DNA of 64,000 nucleotides from Microcyclospora pomicola (lineage: Eukaryota; Ascomycota; Dothideomycetes; Capnodiales): NCBI GenBank assembly GCA_002786065.1, contig NHNY01000024.1:4030-68029 (forward strand), written 5' to 3'. The translations under genes were made by a program, and so were the position numbers. The stretch's first letter is position 1, and each line of letters starts with the position of its first letter. The notes under the pieces were generated by a model. That model worked only from the letters and a program-made list of their open reading frames with translations, was not told the origin of the DNA and did no database searches. Positions 43,991-52,758 of this stretch are shown here, in pieces.

Positions 43991-44862
43991 TTAGGTCCTC
44001 CTAAAAAGTTTAGAGTAGGGTGTTTAGAGTTTAGATTTGCTTTCAAAGACAATTAGCGGCAAGAGGGACATATTGTGTATGTTCAATCTGTTGACATGCA
44101 GCCCTAACGGTTTAAAACTAGGCACATCTAGGAATCAGACTTTTAACTTAGGCTTTGTGTTTCTATAGGTATCTTTAAAAGGTCTTTAGATAATTCAGAG
44201 GTGTTCTATCCCACCTTTCTAACTGTACAAAATGTATTGTACGTGATGTAGTCTATAAGCTAGATGTAGCTTAGAAGTCAATCAATACTCTTCAAAAGAT
44301 ATATACAGTATATTCACGAAACTTGGCGACACCGTAATCTTAAGAAAGAGTATGTATCAAGGGAGACTAAATTTGTGCAGTCTAAAAACATCTAGTAGCA
44401 AAGCACGACTTGGCAAATCCTTCTAAAACCAATCGACAGTAGATAGAGTTGCTTTCTTACCTAAACCATTCTTAATGATTACACATAGAAAGTATGAACA
44501 CCTTAAGTCATTGCGTATCCAATACTTATTGCATGTACAAAGCAGCGCTACTAAGATGCGTTCTATATATGCCCAAATTCTGCTGATTCTTACTTATCTT
44601 TTTTCACTTTATAGCTTCACTTCCTCTGTAGCTAGACAGCATATGTCAACTTCCTATTGCTAGCTACCCTTAATAGTTTACACATGCACAAAGACTAGTT
44701 CACTATTGACAATACAAACTACTTCTTTGTTCACTACAACAGTTAGTACCTTTTGCTTGCTATACTAAACCTTTTATTGCCAACCTCTACATCTTTTCCT
44801 CCCTCTAATTATTAACAACATTATATTTCTACTAGTACAAACAGCACGTAAACAACGATGCT

Positions 44863-45620
44863 GTTCACGCCTTAATTACTCCTCGATCTGCCGGAGCAGT
44901 CTAGTAAAGATGAGCTTGTTCTTGCTATGACAAAAGAGAGGGTAAGTGGACTTTAGGAGCTTTGTAGCAACACTGTCTAGGACTAATAGATTGTACAGCT
45001 AAACAATGCTAGATTTAATATAAATAGTCGCTAGGAAGAGATGTTCAAAGGCCCAGACTACTTTGTCTTTCTTCGACACCTAGAGGATTTCGATCTAGAC
45101 ACAATTCGCAATCGTGCTAGCTATATCAACGCACTGATCATCTAGAGTCGGTATGTACAAAGTTTTCCGCATCTCAGCAACTTAGAGGCTAACCGAAAGC
45201 CACAGGGGAAAGATCGCGAAGCATAACAAAGTAGCAGTAGAGTGCTTAAGATGTGACGATGGAAAAGGACATTTCAAGGTTTGTAAACTACCTTTTTCGA
45301 GCTGTACAATGAAAGCTAACCGCTAATTAGCAATGCGCTACTATAGCTAGGAAGACAAACACAGCTTATAGAAACTGCACCTTTAATAACTAAGCCTCGC
45401 TATGTGTTTTTCCAAACTATAGCCTGCTAGACAACAGCGACTCTTTAGCAGAAGCAAGCAGCTGTACAACTCGTTCCGGGCGAACTGTTAAGCCTCGCCA
45501 GCTTGCGGATAGGGTGGTTCGGGATCCAGGAGCGAAGGAGATCCAGAGTCTTCAGCGTAGCAGGAGTTTAAGAGAGGCAGCTAAGGAGATTAGCAACATC
45601 TCCAATAACAGCCGTGACAA
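44863..45620 (+). pseudogene. Transposon cargo gene 4 (Cys-rich, DUF3716-like), decayed
   Basis: It starts at an ATG near 44,863. The first intron ends in TTGTACAG near 44,998. The second exon codes for an RNRASYINALII-like end before the GTATGT donor at 45,151. The Cys domain reads CLRCDDGKGHF, then an intron at about 45,281-45,331, then QC...YRNCTFNN. The tail shares a GTTCGGGATCCAGGAGC-type block with gene 2, so genes 2 and 4 are sisters and genes 1 and 3 correspond by position. It is decayed. Confidence 0.6.
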
Positions 45621-45930
45621 TCTTTTCTAAAGGTACAATCAGGTGCAATCAGGAAAGAGGCATAGAATATACATTATAGAGTGATACAATGGAGGTGGAG
45701 AAGGAAAGTACGAGTGTTTTATTAGTGTAGGTTTGGTTAGTAACTTCGAGATAAGAGCTATACAATAAGGTTTCAGCCTTAAAACAGATCTTAAGCTGCT
45801 AGCTTCTATCTTTGATTTAGATGCAAAACCATAACATTACTACTAGACTTTGTCTAATTAGTTGAGAAGTCTATCAATTCGCTACTTCATTTCACTGTTC
45901 GTCTATTGTACATCTTAAAACAATACAGCA

Positions 45931-47640
45931 ATGGCTCCAAATACGCTGATCGACCCGACGTTCTATGTAGAGCTTTGCGACCGATTCCAAAATCAAGGCG
46001 CTACATACAAAGCACTTCAAACCTGGCTTTTCCAATGCGGTATAATAGCTTCTACGTGTACAATCAAACGCACCATCGCAAACCTTAGAGCGCAGAAGAA
46101 CAAATCGAATCCAGACACGCTATTTCTCCGAGTACTTATTAGTACCTTGTTCTATGTGGATAACTAGTCGGACAACGAAATAGTAGAGAGCCTTCAATCC
46201 TAAGCCAATATTGTAGTCAAACCGTGGAGGATTGTACAGATTAGAAAGGCTATAGGCTTAGTAAGAAGACTATAAGCAGACCAAATAGCAGAAAAATCAG
46301 AGATGATGAAGGACATCATCCGTAAAGAGCTTGATAAAGGGGAGGTTATACTTTATAGCCGTACATTCATGATTACGTATTTGAAGCGTCATGCCAGCCT
46401 ACACATCTTAAGGCATGCTCTAGTTACAAAATCAAAATCTACACATACTAATAATCTTGATTAGGCATACATTAGATCGCCTTTTGCGCGACCTTGACCT
46501 AAACAGCGTGTACAATAGACGTAATGTTGTGGACAACCGTCGGGGCAGATATATAACCTCTGGTCTAAACGCTGTATGGTCTATCGACGCGCATTGTAAG
46601 CTTGAAGAGTTCGGCATCCAGATCTATGCTGCAATCGATGCCTACTTAAGAAAGGTAATATAGACATATTGCGGAATTTCGAGCCGTACATCAGTGTCTG
46701 TACTAGCACAGTTCGTTAATGTGCTTGATACACTTCGGGTAGCACTAAAAGTTATACAGTTAGACAAGGGAAAGGAGGTACTGCTAATGGCAGATGCTCA
46801 GTTTACAAACGCTAAATCGATGCGTACAAACGACATAGCGTTTCGCGATTGCTATGTCTTTAGCACTAGCACATCCAATTAGCGTGTTGAATCGTAGTAG
46901 AATCAATTAAGTGGAAGATCACTATAGGTCTGGCGTGTAAGTAAAGTCTAATTTGAGCTGCAGTCCTAGCAAGATCTGACATGTACAATTGACGTTATAG
47001 ATACTGTTCCGGAGATATGCTACAGAAGGCTTGTACAACAAGAATCTCGCTGCTGACCGTATCGCACTACTCTACATCTATATGCTAGTACTTCGTGGTA
47101 TTGTGAAGCGGTTCACAACGATGTGGAATGTACATCCGATCCGGAAGCAAACTAACTGGCCTTAGGTTAAGGCTGGGAAGCTAGAAACCCTATATGCTAA
47201 CACTACTGTTGTGGATTGTAGGTGTCCGGTTGACGCAACTCTGGTAGCTAATTTGCGCTACGCGTGCGAGGGTTTCGGTATGTACAAAACATAAACTAGC
47301 GGTTATAGACAGACTAAATTTCTGACATGGTAGGCAAATCTTAGATATGGACGAATACCTTCTAGATACAACTATAAGCTTTTGTAAAAGTTTGCTGCAG
47401 CGACAGGGTATTTTGTATTAGCTAGCCGATACGATGGCTTTTGTACAGTCGGTATCAATGCGCAAACACGAGCAAGGGTTTCGTGTTCTTCAAGAAGCGC
47501 TTATAGAGTACGTGCTGCATAATCCTACAACACCCTTGTTAGAGACTAGAGCTCTATACGGAGGATTAATGTAGGGCACGGTATTAGAGCCCGTAATGGC
47601 GGTGTACAACGAGATTGTGCGAGCCCCGCACAGTGCTCAA
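45931..47640 (+). pseudogene. IS3EU-like integrase-type DDE transposase, decayed
   Basis: Starts MAPNTLIDPTFYVELCDRF. A helix-turn-helix-like segment with TIKRTIANL lies near residue 48. The catalytic region shows WSIDAHCKL (first acid, near 46,580), a segment with YAAIDAY, QLDKGKE (second acid, near 46,763) and an STSN...RVES segment (third acid, near 46,880), followed by TTMWNVHPIRKQTNWP near 47,115-47,160 and a DMDEYLLD segment near 47,350. This order is that of eukaryotic integrase-like transposases with the W-x-D-G-x-x-K-L signature. A possible intron lies near 46,425-46,466 and another starts at the GTATGT at 47,279. Several in-frame stops make this copy dead. Confidence 0.78.
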
Positions 47641-47949
47641 GCTTTTGAAATGCTACCTAATCGATTCGATATATAGTTAGGTAAAGATCTTGATTTCTCA
47701 TTTCCAAAGGTCAATTGCACAATAGTCAAGCACAGTCTTACTTCAAACACTTTGTACACGCCGAAAACAACTTTTTCATCATGAAATTCTGGTGTCCAAG
47801 CCTCGCCTGCAAGGTAAATCCTAAGATCGACGACCACAGCACTTATTTCTTCATAATAGACTAATGTCCAGCTTGCGGACTTCGCAATCCGATTCTGCTA
47901 TCAAATCGGCGTGTACAAAACTCGAAACACACAGCGCTCTTAAGAACAA

Positions 47950-48840
47950 TGTCTTATGCTAAGGTAAACGTGATTGATCTTGTGGACGATAACGAAGACA
48001 CACCAGAGGCCGCACTAGCCCAGTAGGTCTACTAAGGCGGATTAGCAAACTTGCTCCAAAACAGATCAGCTGTACAATCTAGTTACGATATGATCGCTTA
48101 TCGTGACCGTGCTAATACAGTTAAAAAAACGATTTTGGATGCTAGCGCTGCACTAGTGTCTTAGCAAACCTAAAGACTAGCTTTCGAGCCTTTAGCAACG
48201 ATGTTAAAGCTAAATCTAACTGTACATTGCTTCATTAGACGCTACAATGTAGATTCTGAAGACGTGGATGGTCGTAGGACTTACAACTGGTTCAGACATA
48301 GTATGGTTGCGTAGAACCCTACCCTCATTTTCTGATTTATCTCGTTACTAAATGCTACTGTACAATCTTAGACACAGCCGAAATAGGCAGCATCAAAGAC
48401 TTCAAGTCACACAATTAGGGACATTTTCTCGAAACAATATCCGAGGAATTCGATCTCTATTCCTTCGTACACTACAAAGACAACAGTCGAATCTTCGTAA
48501 GCCTTATGTACAATCTAGCAGGGAGACAGCTAGATCCGATAAGAGTTTAAGAAAGGGCATTTAGAGATACTACTCTCTCGGAGCTTCTACAGCATGACTT
48601 CAAGACTGACAGAAAGAAGAACCATAACATTTGGATATTCTGTGAGCGTCCTGAGCCTAGAAACGCACTGCACAATGAACTAGAAGTTGAATATAAGGAG
48701 AAACCAAAGCCTGTGACTACTAAAGCCTCGAAAAAGGACCAGAATTCAAAGCTAAAGGCGAAGCCTAAGAAGAAGTCTGCACCTAGCCAAACAGTCAAGC
48801 AAGAAGATAATGTACATGTACAATCGATAATTGAATAAGA
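47950..48840 (+). pseudogene. Transposon accessory gene of unknown function, decayed
   Basis: Starts MSYAKVNVIDLVDDNEDTPE near 47,950. A middle part near 48,190-48,310 encodes an MLKLNLTVHCFIRRYNVDSE-type segment. The last part (48,550-48,838) is open for about 90 residues and very rich in Lys, Glu and Pro, with a basic KLKAKPKKKS stretch that could bind DNA or act as a nuclear signal. I recognise no domain. It is broken and its exon structure is unclear. Confidence 0.45.
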
Positions 48841-49319
48841 TTGCTTATAATTGATTTATATGTCACAGAACACAGCTGTGAAAGCTAAGCCAAGCTAAGA
48901 GCTTGCACTAGGTTTGACTAAGAGCCCTACAGCCAATCTTCTAGATGTTAGTCTATTCGTCAAACAAGTATTTAAGCTGTACAACTCTCTCTCTGTCGCA
49001 TCATGTACTGACCATTATCTAGAACACCCTACCGAATAGATTACACAAACGCTTAATGTCAGACTTAACTATCTCACCACCGCGCGAAAATGATGATTTT
49101 AGCTTCGATATGGACGCTTATCTTGCCCCTGCTGATTGTACACGTAGTAAAAAGAGTCGTCGGTGATTTTGGCGGGTCAGTGCTTGTAATGACTCTGAAG
49201 TGCAAATCTTCGTTCTGTATGCGAAGGGCAAAGACTGGGAACACGTCACGTGTGGCAGAATGATAGCAGTGTTTTGTACATATGCTTACGTATCACGAAG
49301 GGGGTAGTTGAAATATGAC

Positions 49320-49389
49320 AAGCGAGACGCCAGCGGGAAGTAGTGAACCCAAAACCGATGTGACCCAAAATCTGTTATGACCCACCGTA
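49320..49389 (-). repeat. Right terminal inverted repeat of the right transposon copy
   Basis: Ends GTTATGACCCACCGTA, the inverse of the left end, over about 70 bases. Confidence 0.9.
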
Positions 49390-49395
49390 TACACG
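49390..49395. repeat. Target-site duplication, right (TACACG)
   Basis: Identical to the six bases before the left terminal repeat at 36,972-36,977. Confidence 0.85.
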
Positions 49396-50177
49396 GCATT
49401 CTCAGGCATGCCCGATGCAATTGGTGAAGTACATAGCCAGACTGTGATTCTCGGTGACACCTACGCTGGGATCCCTTGCTGAGAGCCCGGTAGGATGTGC
49501 CATTCGATCTCACGAATCCCGATGTTGGTCCTGCGCGAGCTCCATCTAGGCCAGATTGTGGGCAGAACGCGGATGCCATTGCTAACGACTCTTAGCGATT
49601 CCGAGTTCCAGACCAATCACCGCTACCAGGAAATTGGGCACTGTACCGACGCCAGCCATATGAGCTCCTCATCAGCCCTGAGGCTTGAAAACCAGCGCAG
49701 ACTTCGTGTTGAAGGTAGTTACTGCAAGCTCCGCGGACCAGTCGTGAAGCAATATCCTCAGATCCATGATACCTGTAGGAAGGCTTTCAAGATTCGCATC
49801 TTACGTTGTCAAAGCCCCGCCGTCCAGCTCGTGGTCGCCGTAAGGACCGCCGTCTAGAGCGCGGGCAAGCCGTAGCGGTGGCGCCCCTGGTCGGCGGGCA
49901 GGATTAGCATTGGGACAAGCTGGAGAAAATCAAGTGGCGCCAATCACATGCAAGTGGGTCGCCCTGCCAGGGCCACGCGACATAAGCGCACCGACTTCTT
50001 GTTTGCAAACCATCTCGAACCCACCTTCAGCTCGACGAGCCGAGACCATTTGCTAGTAGATTGAAGATTTCGCTGTTCATCTGTTTCCTCCACTCCCTTC
50101 CACCTTCACCAGATCTGCAGTCACCCAGAAGCCGACGACCTCTAAATCCCCCTTGCCCATCCACTACCTACCAGATC
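49396..50177. other. Intergenic region right of the transposon, 782 bases
   Basis: Base composition returns to the host level immediately after the target duplication. Open frames are short and unrecognised. The last 150 bases are CT-rich and probably the promoter and leader of the small membrane-protein gene. Confidence 0.5.
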
Positions 50178-50824
50178 ATGGCCGGCCTCGGCGCCCTCGT
50201 TCCGCTGATCGTGCTCTTCATTATCGTCGGCGTGGCTGCCTTCATAGGCTACGGGCTGTATGAATGGTCCAACGAGCTGGCCGACAAGGCAAGCAAGAAG
50301 CTCGAAGCCAAGAACATGTCCTTCAGCAAGGACGGCGGGCTGCGCGTTGGCGTCAAGGATCTTCGAGAAGAGAGCTATGCAGACAAGACGCAAAAGTACG
50401 TGTGTGTGTGGCAGACGCCGTATGCCGGAGCTCCTCAATCTGCGACGCGCGCGAGCTAGCCTATGCGAGCCAGCTCGCACGCGTGGGAGAATGAGAAGCG
50501 CAAGCAGGCAGTTGGTGCGGTGAGCAGTGGAACATGAAAGTCAACTAACGCGCAACGATGAACAGTGTCCTGGTGAATGTCTGGAACAACGCATCCTTCC
50601 CCAACTATACCTCGCATTTCGGCTGGAACAAGCAGGCCAAGGCCAAGACTAGCCAGCCACCACCACGACCGTCGACATCACGAACGAGTTCGAACTCATC
50701 GACGCCAGCTCCCGCGCCGTCGGTGGCAGGAGCACGAAGCTCGGTGCGCGCGAGCCCGGTGCTGCAAGGGCCGGCGGTCCCGGTGCAGAGGAAGAGTGGG
50801 CCGAACATACCAGGCGGCTGGTGA
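50178..50824 (+). CDS. Small single-pass membrane protein, unknown function
   Basis: Two exons (50178-50395 and 50566-50824) join at a 170-base intron with GTACGT donor and CTAAC branch site; the product is 158 residues. The start MAGLGALVPLIVLFIIVGVA opens a strong N-terminal membrane helix (about residues 6-28), followed by an acidic and basic soluble segment, a conserved-looking VLVNVWNNASFPNYTSHFGW stretch across the junction, and a Ser/Pro/Thr-rich disordered tail ending in IPGGW. The intron is supported by the agreement of frame and by the loss of coding character inside it. I do not recognise a family. Confidence 0.68.
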
Positions 50825-51287
50825 GGGTGTGGCTCTGGGCAGGTTCAATCTGTGGACGTTAAATGGGGCCCCTCAATTTGATGCAGATGCGATCAGCAGA
50901 GACAGGTTTTTCCAGTGGTACAAATTGGCGTTCGGGAAGATCGCATGACCGGGTACAGACTGCTAAGGGTAGGGTCGCGGAAGCAGGTTACAGTGGCGTA
51001 GAAGCACGGCTGACATGATGACGACGATGCAGAGAGACGGTGATTAAGGCATAGCAGATGAACATCGACGAGAGCAATGATAATGTGAGCGAAATTTAAG
51101 CGACTGCATCATGATCCCAACGCCTCGCTTCGTAGATGGCGTTTGAAGCCACACATGTGACAGCGTTCGCACAAGCCAATCCGACCCTTGACAACGCCCG
51201 AAAACATCCCACGTCATCAGTAGTTTTTCCCAGCGCACCCGAAAACTCCATGCAGGAATCCGGTCATCTGAACTCCGATCCAATCAC
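50825..51287. other. Intergenic region, 463 bases
   Basis: The 3' regions of two convergent genes. Nothing else is supported. Confidence 0.5.
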
Positions 51288-52664
51288 TCAGTACTTAAAT
51301 GTTGACTTGTCGAGGTTGCGCAAAGCTTGCACGTCGCGATTTGCTTCGAATCCCAGCTTGTGGCTCGGGATGTCTTGCAGCGGACGCGGCGAGGTGGTGT
51401 GCGGACTTCGACTGCTCGTCCGTTGTGGGTGTTGGCCACTCTCGCCAGCATTGAGCATCGCAGAGATACTCGGAATCGTTTGACCCGAGTTGACGGGCCC
51501 GGAAGAGGATGCGTGGTTCAAGGCTGGACGAGGAGGAGTGGTCCCTGCCGGTGCTTGCTGCTCGCTAGGGGCTGCTGCTTCTTTGCCCGGGCTCTGATGA
51601 GAGTCTTGACGACTATCCTTTTCAGAGTGAGGTGGAGCACCAGGCCTCTGCTCATATGGCCCCTGGTGTGGCGGTCCGTAATGCTGTGGTGGACCGTGAA
51701 GCGGAGGCGGGTGGTAGGGATACGGATGTGAGTAGCTGTATCCGCTGTGATGAGGCGGGGGAGGATAGTAGTGCTGCTGTTGCGCTGATGTTGGTGGTGG
51801 CGGCGGTGGCGGGCCACTACTGCTGTGTGCTGGAGGAGGTCTATCATATGCTGTCGGGGGTGGCGCAGGACCATAGGCCGAGTGGGGAGGAGGGGGAGGA
51901 TACTGCATGTTCTGCATGTGCGATTGTCCGGGGTATTGTCCATGGCTGGGATGAGGTTGGTGGTAGTATGGGTACTGTCCATGTGGAGGTGGCGTGTGCA
52001 TGGGGCTTGGTGGTGTCCACGACGGAGGATGACCATACATGTAGTGGGGAGCACGACCGTACTGCTGGTTTGGAGAGTGTGTGTAGCTTGGAGAACCCAT
52101 GGGCCCGCGGGTCACGGGTGGAATGGCACTGTGTTCGTTCACTGTCGACTCCGGGTACATGCCCTTCTCGGGACGGATGGATCGCAATTGTGGATCGCTG
52201 GTAGGCTGCATGAGCGTCTGTGAGGTCGCAGCTGTCCTCGAGAAGTAGCTGATAAGGTGGAGGTGTTGGCCATTGCTCGTAGTGATCGAGAAGGACTGCT
52301 TCATGAGCCCGTCCGGCTTGTATCGATAACCATCAGGACCATCTTCCTGCTCAGGCTCGGCAGCACCGCCTGTGCTGTCGCGATTCGCATTCTTGTCAAA
52401 GCTGCTGCCACCGCGCTTACCCTCCATCTCACGGTATGTCAAGAAGCTGCCAGAGACACGGCTTGCGCTCCATGACTTGCCGTCGGTCCAGCGTCGCATG
52501 CCCGCTTCGCGCTCATCCCACACGAACACCGAGCCAGACTTGATCGATTGTCTTTCCTTTTCGGACAACCGACGTTGGACTCTTGGAAGCAGACCAAGGC
52601 GACAAGCCTCGAACAGTAAGATGGCATCAGCAGGAGTCCGGACATGGCCGTTGTAGGTTTCCAT
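51288..52664 (-). CDS. WOR1: WOPR-domain (Gti1/Pac2) master transcription regulator, WOR1/RYP1/SGE1 type
   Basis: 458 residues in one coding exon. The WOPR domain is unmistakable: METYNGHVRTPADAILLFEA at the start, RVQRRLSEKERQSI, then SVFVWDEREAGMRRWTDGK near residue 50 and SASRVSGSFLTYREM (first half), and YRYKPDGLMKQSFSI near 120 (second half). The rest is Pro/Gln/His/Tyr/Ser-rich, as in all fungal homologues. These regulators bind DNA through the WOPR fold and control morphology, sporulation and effector expression; the exact METYNGHVRTP start places it in the Wor1/Ryp1/Sge1 branch and not the Pac2 branch. It has a probable 5' leader intron and a very long upstream region. Confidence 0.93.
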   Translation of the reverse strand: METYNGHVRTPADAILLFEACRLGLLPRVQRRLSEKERQSIKSGSVFVWDEREAGMRRWTDGKSWSASRVSGSFLTYREMEGKRGGSSFDKNANRDSTGGAAEPEQEDGPDGYRYKPDGLMKQSFSITTSNGQHLHLISYFSRTAATSQTLMQPTSDPQLRSIRPEKGMYPESTVNEHSAIPPVTRGPMGSPSYTHSPNQQYGRAPHYMYGHPPSWTPPSPMHTPPPHGQYPYYHQPHPSHGQYPGQSHMQNMQYPPPPPHSAYGPAPPPTAYDRPPPAHSSSGPPPPPPPTSAQQQHYYPPPPHHSGYSYSHPYPYHPPPLHGPPQHYGPPHQGPYEQRPGAPPHSEKDSRQDSHQSPGKEAAAPSEQQAPAGTTPPRPALNHASSSGPVNSGQTIPSISAMLNAGESGQHPQRTSSRSPHTTSPRPLQDIPSHKLGFEANRDVQALRNLDKSTFKY

Positions 52665-52698
52665 TGTGATGGTTGCGCAGAGTGTGACGACGAGAGAC

Positions 52699-52758
52699 TG
52701 CGGATGTGGTCAGCATCGACGCTCGAGTCGCAGAAACTCGAACTGTAGGTCGACTTAC
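52699..52758 (-). other. Probable 5' leader intron of the WOPR regulator gene
   Basis: On the minus strand GTAAGTCG, then GCTGAC and CCGCAG, define a 60-base intron ending 34 bases before the start codon. The splice signals are standard for the organism; expression data would be needed to prove it. Confidence 0.45.

Larger units (their letters stand above)
36978..49389 (+). mobile_element. Full-length 12.4-kb IS3EU-like DNA transposon with cargo genes
   Basis: The element is bounded by imperfect inverted repeats beginning TACGGTGGG and by a 6-bp duplication. Inside, in order, are a subterminal palindrome (37,434-37,457), array A, cargo genes 1 and 2, array B, cargo genes 3 and 4, the transposase and an accessory gene. 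The transposase belongs to the eukaryotic integrase-like group named IS3EU, which as I recall also makes 6-bp duplications. The spaces between genes (about 37,050-37,800, 39,971-40,805, 41,600-41,850, 42,800-43,270, 43,990-44,860 and 48,840-49,300) show no other gene but continue the roughly 150-bp TGTACA spacing. It is decayed and TA-rich; no gene has an intact frame. A larger relative of known members because of its cargo. Confidence 0.88.

Noticed and set aside
36978-49389. Polinton/Maverick-type element, because of the 6-bp duplication and large size
   Set aside because: No capsid, DNA polymerase, ATPase or protease sequence is seen, and the transposase has IS3EU-type marks (W-x-D...KL, WN-x-H) unlike Polinton integrases.
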